Source of the DNA: CBDCYS01 sp965226185
GTDB taxonomy: Bacteria; Acidobacteriota; Terriglobia; Bryobacterales; UBA6623
Direction: 5' to 3'
Assembly: GCA_965226185.1 (NCBI GenBank)
Contig: CBDDCT010000007.1
Span: 2,046,001-2,110,000, forward strand
DNA: 64,000 nt
Below, one piece after another: positions 36,838 through 46,934 of the stretch (positions within the stretch are counted from its first letter, which is position 1; each line of letters opens with the position of its first letter). The notes below the pieces were generated by a model, which did no database searches, had not been told where the DNA came from, and worked only from the letters and a program-made list of their open reading frames with translations. A program made the translations under genes and the position numbers.

Positions 36838-36986
36838 AGATCTCTCTAGAGAACCCTAAATTGTAAACACCTAGACCACACCAATCCCGCCCTCACCAAG
36901 CTTGGACAGGATTTTGTATTACGAGATGGTTCGGCCCGACCATGACAGCCCGATTCCACCGTGATTCAGATACCTGGTGATTACAA
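36838..36986. other. Promoter region of kinase-TPR gene and left edge of repeat C
   Basis: About 150 bases. The last bases before the IS1380 (CTGGTGATTACAA) are the left portion of repeat copy C and end with the TACAA target duplication. Confidence 0.45.
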
Positions 36987-38649
36987 CCCGGATTTCCACT
37001 TTAGTTTCGGTTCTGCTAACCATCGGGTGGCCTCGGACGCCTTTATTGATGCGGGTTGGAAAGCACTCAAGGCGCTGAGGAGATCAACACCCAATGGGTG
37101 AAAAAGAAAACAAGCCGTTCCAGCTAAGCTTCAACGGCTTATTGAAAGTCGATTTCCAAGGATCGCGTGTCACTTCCGATGGCGGGCTCATTCTCGTCCG
37201 CGAGCTGGACGAACGACTCGGGCTCGGGAAGCTGATCGAGGAACATCTCAGTGACCCACGGCAAGGCTTGAACAAGAAGTTCCCGCTGGCCGATCTGCTG
37301 CGGCAGTCAGTCTACTCTCGGCTGGCAGGCTACGAGGACCTCAACGACGCCGTCCGAGTGTCGGCTGACCCGACGTTTCGCTTGATCGGCTCGAAGAGGA
37401 ACTGGGATCGCGGCGGGGCACTGACCTCGCGACTGCAGAGCTTCGAGACGGAGATGCTGGCGAGCGAGGAGAACTTGCTGGGGCTGATGGCTGTGAACCG
37501 CGAGCTGGTGGCGCAAGCCGAGACGCAAGACGACTCCGAGCGCGTCGTTCTCGACATGGACTCGACCGAAAGCCTTGTCCACGGCCAGCAAGAGGGCAGT
37601 GCTTACAACGGCCATTTCGAGTCGGTCTGCTACCACCCGCTGTTGTTGTTCAACCAGCATGGGGATTGCCTGGCGGCGAAGCTGCGTCCAGGCAACGTGC
37701 ACAGCGCTGAGGACTGGAAGGAGTTGCTGCTGCCCGAGATCAAGCGCCAACAGGCCGCGGGCAAACAGGTCACCTTCCGGGGCGATGCGGCCTTTGCTAA
37801 GCCGGAGATTTATGAGTTTTCGGAGGAACGCGGAGTGCAGTACGCCATTCGCATTCCGGCCAACAAGAGCTTGGAATTGGCGATCGAAGACATCCTGTTT
37901 CGGCCGCCGGGCAGGCCCTCCCGGAAGCCCTTGGTGCGCTACAAGAGCTTCCGCTATCAGGCGGAGAGTTGGTCCAAGCCGCGACGCATCGTGGCCAAGG
38001 TCGAGCATCATCTCGGTGAGCTGTTCCCGCGCGTCGGTTTTATCGTGACGAACATGACGTTGCCGAGTCGGTCTGTTGTGCGCTTCTACAACAAGCGCGG
38101 CACGGCCGAGCAATGGATTAAAGAAGGCAAGCAGGCCACGCACTGGACACGGCTTTCGTGCCATCGCTTTCGGGCCAACGAAGTGCGACTGCAACTCAGC
38201 GTGCTGGCCTACAACCTGGGCAACTTGTGGCGGCGGCTGGGACTGCCGCACAGGATCAAGAGCTGGTCGCTGACGAGCTTGCAACACAGATTGATGAAGA
38301 CCGGCGGTCGGCTGGTCAAGCACGCGCGGTATTACTGGCTGCTGCTGGCCGAGGGGCATCTGAACCGCAGGCTGTTCGGTGACATGCTGCACAGGATCTG
38401 GGCGCTGCCGCTGCCGAGCGGGTAGAACGGTCGCTCGCGAGTGCGAAATCTGGATGCTGCGGAGTGAAGCTCGGAGGAGTGCCTGAAAAACCGCCTTCCG
38501 ACCGACGAATTGTCCCCTTCGGAGAACGAAAGGGTCTAGTGGAAGCACTTCGGTCCGGCCCGGTGCGTGCCTGCGGTCAAGAAAGGCTTGCGTTCAAGAG
38601 AGAAGGAACGTAGAATCGAGGAGGCCAAGATCCAAAATGGAAATCCTGG
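36987..38649 (+). mobile_element. IS1380-family insertion sequence, copy 1
   Basis: 1663-bp element with ends CCCGGATTTCCACTTT (left) and, reverse-complemented, CCAGGATTTCCATTTT (right), and a 5-bp target duplication TACAA (36982-36986 and 38650-38654). One transposase. The 3' untranslated 220 bp differ from those of copy 2. Confidence 0.9.
37094..38425 (+). CDS. IS1380-family transposase
   Basis: 443-residue DDE transposase of the IS1380 family. Features seen: SDGGLILVRELDERLGL at the N-terminus, RLAGYEDLNDAVRVSADP, Asp in VLDMDSTESLVHG, Asp in FRGDAAFAKPE and Glu in RGTAEQWIKEGKQ. Intact. About 94% identical in protein to the copy at 38887. Confidence 0.95.
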   Translation: MGEKENKPFQLSFNGLLKVDFQGSRVTSDGGLILVRELDERLGLGKLIEEHLSDPRQGLNKKFPLADLLRQSVYSRLAGYEDLNDAVRVSADPTFRLIGSKRNWDRGGALTSRLQSFETEMLASEENLLGLMAVNRELVAQAETQDDSERVVLDMDSTESLVHGQQEGSAYNGHFESVCYHPLLLFNQHGDCLAAKLRPGNVHSAEDWKELLLPEIKRQQAAGKQVTFRGDAAFAKPEIYEFSEERGVQYAIRIPANKSLELAIEDILFRPPGRPSRKPLVRYKSFRYQAESWSKPRRIVAKVEHHLGELFPRVGFIVTNMTLPSRSVVRFYNKRGTAEQWIKEGKQATHWTRLSCHRFRANEVRLQLSVLAYNLGNLWRRLGLPHRIKSWSLTSLQHRLMKTGGRLVKHARYYWLLLAEGHLNRRLFGDMLHRIWALPLPSG

Positions 38650-38650
38650 T

Positions 38651-38779
38651 ACAAGCCTTCCCACCAGCAATCCGGCTCAAGGCCATGGTAACTCAATAGA
38701 CGAGGGGTTTGCAGCTCTTCCGATGACGCGGAGAAGGGGCTCCGACCGCAGATTACTGGTGGTTACGGGATCAATCAAG
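38651..38779 (+). repeat. Junction repeat, left part of copy C
   Basis: Starts ACAAGCCTTCCCACCAGC, contains the CAATCCGG-CTCAAGGCCATG block in common with copy B and ends GGTGGTTACGGGATCAATCAAG where the second IS1380 begins. Its continuation is 40446-40449 and then, beyond a group II intron, 40919-40967. Confidence 0.75.
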
Positions 38780-40445
38780 CCCGGATTTCCACTTTAGTTT
38801 CGATTCTGCTAACCATCGGGTGGCCTCGGACGCCTTTATTGATGCGGGTTGGAAAGCACTCAAGGCGCTGAGGAGATCAACACCCAATGGGTGAAAAAGA
38901 AAACAAGCCGTTCCAGCTAAGCTTCAACGGCTTATTGAAAGTCGATTTCCAAGGATCGCGTGTCACTTCCGACGGCGGGCTGATCCTGGTTCGGGAGTTG
39001 GACGAACGGCTCGGGCTCGGCAAGCTGATCGAGGAGCATCTCAGCGACTCGCGACAAGGCTTGAACAAGAAGTTCCCGCTGGCCGATCTGCTGCGGCAGT
39101 CGGTCTACAGCCGACTCGCCGGCTACGAGGACCTCAATGACGCTGTTCGAGTATCCGCCGATCCGACCTTTCGCTTGATCGGCTCGCAGAAGAACTGGGA
39201 TCGCGGCGGGGCGCTCACCTCGCGGCTACAGAGCTTCGAGACAGGGCTGCTCGCGAGTGAGGAGAATCTGCTGGGATTGATGGCGGTGAACCGCGAGTTG
39301 GTCGCGCAAGCTGAGACGACGGACGACTGCGAGCGCGTTGTGCTGGACATGGACTCGACCGAGAGCCCGGTTCACGGACAGCAGGAAGGCAGTGCCTACA
39401 ACGGGCACTTCGAGTCGGTCTGCTACCACCCGCTATTGCTGTTCAACCAGCATGGTGATTGTCTGGCGGCGAAGCTGCGTCCAGGCAACGTGCACAGTGC
39501 TGAGGACTGGAACGAGTTGCTGCTGCCGGAGATCGAGCGCCAACAGGCTGCGGCCAAACAGGTCACCTTCCGGGGCGATGCGGCCTTTGCTAAGCCGGAG
39601 ATTTATGAGTCTTCCGAGGAACGCGGAGTGCAATACGCCATTCGCATTCCGGCCAATAGGAGCCTGGAGTTGGAGATCGAAGACATCTTGTTTCGTCCAC
39701 CGGGAAGGCCCTCCCGCAAGCCCTTGGTGCGCTACAAGAGTTTTCGCTATCAGGCCGCGAGCTGGTCGAAGGCGCGACGGGTTGTCGCCAAGGTCGAGCA
39801 TCATCTGGGTGAGCTGTTTCCCCGCATTGGCTTCATCGTCACGAACATGAGCTTGCCAAGTCGCTCAGTGGTGCGTTTCTACAACAAGCGCGGGACGGCC
39901 GAGCAGTGGATCAAAGAAGGCAAACAGGCGACACACTGGACACGGCTGTCATGCCATCGTTTCCGGGCCAACGAAGTCCGCCTGCAACTCAGCGTGCTGG
40001 CCTACAACCTGGGTAATCTCTGGCGGCGGCTGGGGTTGCCGCAGCGAATCAAAAGCTGGTCGCTAACGAGCTTGCAGCACCGGCTGATGAAGACCGGTGG
40101 GCGGCTGGTCAAGCATGCCCGCTACTACTGGTTGCTGCTGGCGGAGGGGCATCTGAACCGGCGGCTGTTCGCTGACATGCTACACAGGATCTGGGCGCTG
40201 CCGCTGCCGAGCGGGTAGCCTTGACCGGGCGAGGATCAACAGCTTTTGGCTCAAAACCGTTTTGCAGGGAACAGGCTCGGCCGGAGCGGGGTTCAACCCG
40301 CTCAATCAACGTCTGTGAACGGTGGGACGAGGCGCTGGCGGCTACCGGTGACGGTGATGCGCAGTGTTCAGCCTGGGAAAGACGTGTTGTTCGGAGCGGC
40401 GTGGTGTATACTGTGCCCGTGCCAGGGTCAAAATGGAAATCCTGG
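38780..40445 (+). mobile_element. IS1380-family insertion sequence, copy 2
   Basis: 1666-bp element with the same type of ends (CCCGGATTTCCACTTT and reverse-complement CCAGGATTTCCATTTT) and its own target duplication TCAAG (38775-38779 and 40446-40450). The duplicated bases straddle the exon-intron junction of the adjacent group II intron, so this IS arrived after the intron. Confidence 0.9.
38887..40218 (+). CDS. IS1380-family transposase
   Basis: 443-residue DDE transposase, closely similar to that at 37094 and in the same orientation (differences such as SDSRQ for SDPRQ, GSQKNW for GSKRNW, RSLELEIEDI for KSLELAIEDI). Catalytic motifs LDMDSTESPVHG, FRGDAAFAKPE and RGTAEQWIKEG intact. Confidence 0.95.
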   Translation: MGEKENKPFQLSFNGLLKVDFQGSRVTSDGGLILVRELDERLGLGKLIEEHLSDSRQGLNKKFPLADLLRQSVYSRLAGYEDLNDAVRVSADPTFRLIGSQKNWDRGGALTSRLQSFETGLLASEENLLGLMAVNRELVAQAETTDDCERVVLDMDSTESPVHGQQEGSAYNGHFESVCYHPLLLFNQHGDCLAAKLRPGNVHSAEDWNELLLPEIERQQAAAKQVTFRGDAAFAKPEIYESSEERGVQYAIRIPANRSLELEIEDILFRPPGRPSRKPLVRYKSFRYQAASWSKARRVVAKVEHHLGELFPRIGFIVTNMSLPSRSVVRFYNKRGTAEQWIKEGKQATHWTRLSCHRFRANEVRLQLSVLAYNLGNLWRRLGLPQRIKSWSLTSLQHRLMKTGGRLVKHARYYWLLLAEGHLNRRLFADMLHRIWALPLPSG

Positions 40446-40449
40446 TCAA

Positions 40450-40918
40450 GAGCGCCGGGATAAACCGGCATGTTGTTGGGAATGAAAGAGTCCTACAAGG
40501 AAGGAGGTAGCGAATCCACCTTGACCCCGAGTCTTGCGGCGGGCATCGCGAGGTGTCAGTCGAAGCGTAGACAGGGGCATCGGCGGGCCGGGCTATTGAG
40601 CTTCGAAAAATCCGTTTCAGGGTGCCGACCTCGTTTGATAGATGGGAAGGCAACACGGGTGTCCGCGTTCAATCGCGAGTGGACGTCCGGCCCTGCGTAG
40701 TCGAGGAACCTGAGCACGCCGAGAAACAACATGCGCGAGAACCGGGAGACCTCTGCAACGTCTCGATCGAAGAGGGTTGAGACCGGTCCGAGAAGGCGCT
40801 AAGCCGTACGAAGGGCTTCGCCTCTTCGTAATTGATCCGAGCGAGGAGCCGTATGCGTTAGTAGCGCGAGTACGGATCTGCGCGGGGGGTGCCGGGTGAC
40901 CGGTATCCCTACCGCGAT
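40450..40918 (+). ncRNA. ORF-less group II intron (class IIC-like)
   Basis: 469-nt RNA with the 3' hallmark of bacterial group II introns: domain V (AGCCGTATGCG ... GAGTACGGATCT at about 40850-40880) followed by a domain VI hairpin (GGGGGTGCCGG GTGA CCGGTATCCC) and end ACCGCGAT. In place of the reverse transcriptase a minimal domain IV hairpin ACGAAG...CTTCGT is seen (40818-40840). Comparing repeat copies B and E with C/D shows that the insertion is exactly between ATCAA and CAGTTATCGG, so the 5' end is GAGCGCC, one base off the GUGYG consensus. Splicing would need a maturase from elsewhere. Confidence 0.75.
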
Positions 40919-40967
40919 CAGTTATCGGCCCACAGGCGCTATCTAGTTCGTTTTGGTGGACTTTAGT
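40919..40967 (+). repeat. Junction repeat, right part of copy C (D)
   Basis: CAGTTATCGGCCCACAGGCGC then TATCTAGTTCGTTTTGGTGG and ACTTTAGT, the right half of the repeat seen whole in B and E, directly after the intron. The right edge abuts a truncated sulfotransferase gene. Confidence 0.8.
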
Positions 40968-41341
40968 CGAGGGTTTTCTCCCCTCCAGAGGCTTTCCTTT
41001 GGAGTTTGCTGGCTCGGAGTGGAGTTCGCTGACGAATTCGCTGTATGTATCGGCCCCGCGGGCGGCCCGGTCGACGACGCTGCCGGTAAGTCCCAGGCGG
41101 TGAAAACGGTGATAGTGGCGGACGCTCTCGACTAGTTCAGCCGTGAGAGGGGGATTGGCGCCCGGCGTAAAGCCTTTTGTGGAGCGCGGGATGAAGCGGG
41201 TGTCGTTGGCGACCGTCAGCATGGGATGGTTGTCGAGCATCCGCTGGAACAGCGTGGTACCCGGGCGCGGACACCCCACGACAAAGACGTAGCACGAAGG
41301 TCCGTGGGGCGCTTGAGTTCTTCAGTCGCTTCAGCGGACAT
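40968..41341 (-). pseudogene. Sulfotransferase, frameshifted and 3'-truncated
   Basis: The frame YVFVVGCPRPGTTLFQRMLDNHP is the P-loop (5'-PSB, PAPS binding) of a sulfotransferase, followed by HYHRFHRLGLTG and a tail ending KPLEGRKP. The normal start MSAEATEELKRP lies in another frame; one extra base in the GGGG run at 41306-41309 (C run on the minus strand) would join the two. The C-terminal about two-thirds are gone, replaced by the repeat D. It is the last gene of the polysaccharide operon. Confidence 0.75.
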
Positions 41342-42478
41342 TGCCAAGGCTGTTCGTGGCATGTGCGTGAGTCTCTGATTCAGATCAGAAATAGTAGGTG
41401 AGACCGGGACGGAAGAAGAAGGCCTTAGAGGGAGCGCCGACGAATGCCGGCCCGGGAAAGAAGACGCCCATCAGAAGAGTGATGTCGATATTGCGGATCT
41501 TTCGAATGCCGAGGACCACGTCGAACTCGGTACCCAGCCGGGGGTCACGGCCGCGCGGACGTACGGTCAACTCGGTGTCCCCGATTTTCTTCGACGCGAC
41601 GACTTGACGGTAGGCGTGATAGGCGAAGTTCAGCGACCAGCTCTCCGAGGGTCGGATGCCGTAGTCTAGTGTTTGGATCTTGAGGTTGTTCAGCTCCGGT
41701 TCGAGCAAGACACCGTAGTAACGGTAGCGCTTGAGGCCGTTATAGCGATAGCTGTTGTCTTGCAGATTCGTTTGCCTAAAGTTGCCGTCGATGCCGTCGC
41801 TGAAATCCTTGTCGCCTGACCCGTAGGCATAACCAAGCGACAGCGTTTGGTTGAGCGGAAGCTTGGGGAAGCGGTAGCTGCCTCCCAGGTCGAAGGCGTG
41901 GCCGCGCAGCAAACGGTTTTCCCGGCGTCCCATCATGCGAGCCAATTCGCCCCAGTAGGAAAGCCTTCTCGTGATCCTTCCGCGCGAGCTCATGCCGAAC
42001 CAAATGGGATCTTCGTCGCGCCCCGAGGTGTCATTGCGCTTCATGAAGTACCCGGAGAGATATCGCTTGCCTGGCAGCCTGTACTGCGCATAGGTCGTCA
42101 GATAGAGCTGCCGGTCGCTCGATCCGCCCTCTCCGAAGAGACTTTTGGCGACCGACATCTCTACTTTTAGTTTCTTCCTTGTGTAGTGGAGCCTGACGGC
42201 GTCCAAGCGCTCGTCGTAGAGAAATTCGCGTTTGTCGCGAAAGCGCTGGCGTCCTACCTGGAGCCCAAGCGAGCGATGGAAGAAATTCCCCCAGTAGAAG
42301 AACCCCTCGCGCAACCGGAACTCCGTTCGGCCTTGCTCGCCGGGGTTATTGCCAAAATAACCGGAATGGTTGAAGTCAATTCGGGCGTAGGCCTCGGAAT
42401 ACTCTCCGACAGGGGCGGAGACTTCCAGCCGCGTGCTAGGCCGCATCCAGTCGTCGGAATCGGGTTCGTCCGGAGCTA

Positions 42479-43590
42479 AACATAACGTCTTAACTAATTG
42501 CGCATAGTCGGCGCAGCGTGTCATTCGGCTGGCCCCACGTGGCAAACTCGGCTTCCGCAGCTGCGATCACTTCCTCCAGGGTCGCAAAGTAGCGGTTGTG
42601 CAGGCAACGCCGCCGGGTCAGCTTCCAGACTCGCTCGATCGGATTCAACTCGGGACTGTAGGGCGGCAAGTAATCCAGCTCAAAGCCAGGTGCGTTTTCC
42701 TCGCGCCACGCTTTGTGCAGTCGGGCATGGTGGTACCTGGCGTTGTCAGCGATGACCGCCACGCGGCGCCCTCCAATGCGGCTCACCTGCTGGAGTTGCT
42801 TCATGAATTCCCAAAAGGTCCCGGCATTGAATTTCCCCGTCTCGCGACAAGACCAAAACCGACCATCGCGTAGTCGCACGGCACCAAAATATCCGACGCT
42901 TCGCCGGGTCGGATGATGCAGCAGGATGGGATCCTTCGTCTCCGGAGGCACCCACATCCGACAACGCGAGCCGTGCTGCTGAAAGTGCACTTCGTCGCTG
43001 GCCCAAAGGTCGACGGCCGGGTCGGCCATCAGCGCTTGGAGTTTTTTTTATGCGTCTTCTGCTGTTCCTCGTCGGCGCGAGCGATCTTGGGCCGCGGCTT
43101 GCGCAGCCGAAAGCCCAATTGCCGGAACAGACGCTGGCACTGACGCACGCCCACAGTGATGCCGTATTGTTGCTCGATCCAGACCGCCAACGTTTTGCCA
43201 TCCCATAGATTTCCGCTCAGGCCTGCCTCCCGCGGCGTCTGACGAAGAGCAGCGTTGATCTCTTCGAGCTGCTGCTCATTCAACCGCGGGGGCCGCCCGG
43301 CCCGCTCTCCCTCGCGCAAGCCCGCCAAGCCTTTCTGCTCGAAACGACCCACCCAATATTCCACCGACCGTGGTGCGTCGCCCAGCAGCCTGGCCACCTG
43401 TGGGCAGGTCATTCCTTGGGCCACCAGCAGCACGCCGTGGAGGCGGTGGTCGTAGCGGGAATCCAGGGAGCGTCGGATCTCATCCTGCAATCCAAGAACG
43501 ATGTTTTCAGCGTCAGCAATGCGAAGTGGTCTCATTTCCCCATGAGAGCACAGCCTGCATACTATGCGCAATAACTTATGACGTTATGTT
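42479..43590 (-). mobile_element. IS630-family insertion sequence
   Basis: 1112 bp, ends AACATAACGTCTTAACTAATTGCGC and (reverse-complement) AACATAACGTCATAAGTTATTGCGC, flanked by the TA target duplication typical of IS630/Tc1 (42477-42478 and 43591-43592). Inserted in the export gene. Confidence 0.92.
42490..43571 (-). CDS. IS630-family transposase in two overlapping frames
   Basis: Frame 1 (43571 to 43029) has the HTH region (HGVLLVAQGMTCPQVARLLGDAPRSVEYWVGRFEQKG) and ends after KTHKKNSKR. Frame 2 (43029 to 42490) has the DDE core: Asp in LWASDEVHFQ, Asp in VIADNARYHH and Glu in NPIERVWKL. A run of eight A (minus strand, 43042-43049) in the overlap allows a -1 slip, giving HKKKLQALMADPAVDL and one fused transposase, as known for part of the IS630 family. 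Confidence 0.88.
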
Positions 43591-45389
43591 TAGATCCAGA
43601 TTGCGGGAGCTTTTGAGTCCCATGTTGACCTTTCCTCCGAGGTAAACGTTGCCGATGCGGATCGGATCGGGATGCTGCGAGTCATCATCGCGGCGGATGC
43701 GGCGCCCCTCGCCGTCGTCGGTGTAGTCGCCCTGGACGAAGCTGAAGTTCTTGTACTCGGTTTTGCCGTCGACCTTGATGTTCATCGAGAGCAATTCGAT
43801 TTCGGAATTGCGGACCGAAATCCGTTCGATCGGCGCGGAGATTTCGAAATCGAGATCGGTGGCTTTTTCGTAGATGCGGACGGTGCGTGCTTTGATGAAA
43901 CCGTCTTTCATACGCTTCGCTTTGACTTTGACGCGCACCTGATCCCGCAGCTCGGAGACCTCTCGCGGCTTTCGGTCGCTGCCTTCAAACTTCGTTTTCT
44001 TGTACAGCAAGATGCGAGCCGGTCCAACCGAGAAGGTTCCGGACTGCAAGTCAAGTCCGGTTATGGGCCCTTCGACCTCGAATTCGTCATCCTCCTCGAT
44101 TAGTTCGATTTCGTCCGCGACGAGTTTTCGGCCCTGGAAGTTCTTGCCTTCGATCTTGACCCTTTGTCCCACAAGCAGATTGGCGAGGGGTTCACGCACC
44201 CGCCGGGGGCGGCTCGGCTTGGCGGGCTGGATGATCGGGGCGGGCGCGATCAGAGGGGCGGGACTCGGCGTGGCGGCCATGAGAACTTCTTCGAATCTTG
44301 GCGGGGCGGCGTCGAGAGCGGGGGCGGCGATTCCTAAACCAGTCAGTCCGGGCGGGTCCATCGCCGCGGGCTGGGTATGTGAAAGCGGCGAACCGGTAAA
44401 GCGTTCCACGGTTGAATCTACAGTTGCCGGCGCGTTGCCGCCCATCGCGGCCTGGCGGCCATGGCTTGGCAGTGTGTTTGGCGCGGAAACGCTGAAAGCG
44501 CCGGCGTTCCTGTCGCTTCTCTCGGTCAAAACTGGTTGAGGAATTTTCCGCACGGCTGCGAGAAGGACCTCTTGTCCGCCGGGCTGGAGCGGACCGACCC
44601 CGTGAAGGGGCCCCTCCGGCCGGGCCAGAGCCGTGGGCGCCGGCGAGTGAGCCGTGGCTGGACCTGGCAGGCGAAATCGTTGTATGGGCAGCGCAATGAG
44701 CCGATTCGGCAACTGAGAGGCGGCAAGAAGAACTTCCATACCGGTCTCGGGCTGCGGGGCACAGCAGTCAGGTGCGGACGGCAGGGAGGGGCCGGCATCA
44801 ACCAATGTCAGGAATCGCGGTGGAGAAACGGCTCCTGAAGAGGACGGCATTTGATAGCGGACAGGCGGCTCATGAGAGACTTTTTCCAACCCTTCGGTGT
44901 TGTTCACATGAGGGCTGCGCATTCCTGCCGCAGCTTGGGGGACAGGCGGTGGTGCTGTGTCAGAGGGCGCTTGAATCGCGGTGCGCCATTCCACAACCAC
45001 CGAGCGCCGATGCAGAGTGACCTGAGGCTCCACATCGGCATCCGTGTCGAGGTCGAAAATGATTCGGGTATTGCCAAACCCATCTTCGGCGACACGAACA
45101 AAGCGAACGGGCGGTTTGTCGACCGTCATGAGCCGCCGTTCGAAGCTGGGGGCCACTGTAGTGTTCCGAAGTTCCAGGCGCCATTGCGAGGGAATCGCTC
45201 CTTCTCTTGTTTCGAGCTGAGGGGCCGCGTCGAAACGCAAGACAACCCGCGTGGAGCCGGGCCGGGCGGAAAGATCAATCGCGCTCAACTGAGACGGGAA
45301 CCCTCTGCTCGCGGAGGCCCCGGCCCAGCAAGGTGCGGCGAGCAAGCCGACGAGGGCCAGCAGTCTTGCAGCCTTTGCGGGCCGTGTGG

Positions 45390-46934
45390 TCATTCCGCGA
45401 AAACTCCTGTCAGGTTGCCTGGTGTGTCTTCCAGCCTCGGTGGAGCCCCGTCGAGAGGGCCAGCGAAAAATCGGGGACAACCCACTTCACGCCGGTGAGG
45501 TCTATTGCTTCGCTGGGGGCTTGCGACGGCGGCGCCTGGGACAGGACCCGTTTCTGGCAGCCCTAGAGCGAGCGAATCTACCCTGGAGATTGCGTTTCCG
45601 GCCGCTGAGAACTCAGACTCGCATTCGTTCAGCGCGGTTTCGGCGGCGCCTAGCAGCCTTGCTCCAATGAGAGCCCCTTCCGAACGGAGCCGGTATTTGC
45701 ATGCCAGCCTGAAATACGTGGTCGCCAGGTAGAACCCCAGCCGAATCGAGTTGGGTGGCGGTTCCGAGCCAGACCGCAAGTATTCGGTCAAAAAGGCGTG
45801 TTGCCAGCGCCTAACCTGTGCGGAGGAAGCTTGTCCTTGAAGGCTCCTCAAATACAGGTGAACCTGGAAATTGGCGATGTCAATCTCGCGGTGTCCGCCG
45901 GTGAGTCCGTCTAGATCAATGAGGGCGATGCGGTCTCCATCGATCAATAGCTGTCTGTCGTAAAAGTCTCGATGCACTGGGACAGGCGCGGCCCCCGGCA
46001 ACTCGCTGGCGAGATCGCGAATTCTGGATAGGCTCGGCTCGAAGCCTGCACTTGCGTAACCCAACCGAGCCAGACGCCCGTGGGCCGCGGAGATGGCTTT
46101 CATCTCATCTTCGGGCCCGTGATGTTCCTCCACCTCGAGCGAGCTATTGTGCAGCACGGCAACTGAGCGGGCAGCCGCGGCCATCGGTTCTTCTGTAGCC
46201 TCTCCGTCCTGGAGCAGCTCGCGAAGCGTACGGCCAGCCGCCTCTTCCTGCACCACCATTTGCCACTTGGGAAGATAGGCGAGAGGGCGAGGCGTGATGA
46301 GAGAGCTGTCACCCTGTTCGGTGAAAAGCGACGCAACATCCAGCATGGAGTGGTAGAGTTTTTCGCCCCTGTCGCGGCGAAAGGTCTTCGCATACACCGA
46401 CACTCCCGCATCTTTCGCATCACAAAAGGTGTAGCGAAGCTGGCATCGCTTCATGGGTACGTGCCGGACGGCCTCGACACGACAGTGCGGGAGTGACGCC
46501 AGTTCATTCAGCAGCGGTCCTCCCTGATTGGAAAGGCGCTCTCAAACGGTTTCCGGGTTGGCGGCGTCAGCCAGGTGGGAGATCTTCGTGTCCAAAGGGA
46601 ACGGATAGATCAGTAACTTTTCGCTCGCTGAACGCCAAACGAGCTGAGGCGCGACTGGGTCCCATTTCCCGACAGCCCGCGCCATTTTGTCAATGCGAAC
46701 AGCCGCTTTGTCGAATTTTGAATCCGAGAAGTGATGGGCGACGAGAAAACGCGTTTGAGCAACTCCGCCGGCAGTCGGCGACAAGTGCAAGCGATAGACA
46801 ACAAGCCAGTTGTCTCGCAGGAGGACGTCGCGCACTGTCAGATCGAAATGAGAGTTCCGACGCTGCCGAAACAACGGCAAGTGGTCCACGAAATAAGACC
46901 GCGCCGTCGTTGGATACAGGAAGGTTCTCAGCAT
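45390..46934 (-). pseudogene. APH-fold kinase with in-frame nonsense codon
   Basis: Single gene read in one frame, broken by TGA at 46542-46544. Before it: MLRTFLYPTTARSYFVDHLPLFRQ...SHLADAANPETV; after it, with no frame change: ERLSNQGGPLLNELASLPHCRVEAVRHVPMKRCQLRYTF. The latter part of the kinase has VHRDFYDRQLLIDGDRIALIDLDG, the APH catalytic loop with Gln in place of Asn. A CGA-to-TGA transition (Arg) would explain the stop. Its N-terminal section is duplicated at 48213-48440. The stop overlaps the export gene's ATG. Confidence 0.8.

Larger units (their letters stand above)
41385..45393 (-). pseudogene. AMIN-DUF5666-alginate-export barrel gene interrupted by IS630
   Basis: Two halves of one gene. 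The N-terminal half (start 45393, MTTRPAKAARLLALVGLLAAP signal peptide) contains an AMIN domain (about 30-130), a long Pro/Ala-rich segment (140-400) and a DUF5666-like domain (about 415-560, VGQRVKIEGKNFQG). It halts at SSRNLDLNITS inside the IS. The C-terminal half, from APDEPDSDDWMRPS, is an outer-membrane beta-barrel of the alginate export (AlgE-like) family ending in LTYYF. Deleting the 1112-bp IS and one TA restores ...RNLDLAPDEP... and a 2895-nt frame of 964 residues. The start overlaps the upstream kinase stop (ATGA). Confidence 0.85.

Noticed and set aside
40617..41279. 220-codon sulfotransferase-like frame taken as a gene
   Set aside because: Only 41279 to about 40968 is sulfotransferase; the rest runs through the repeat and antisense to the intron.
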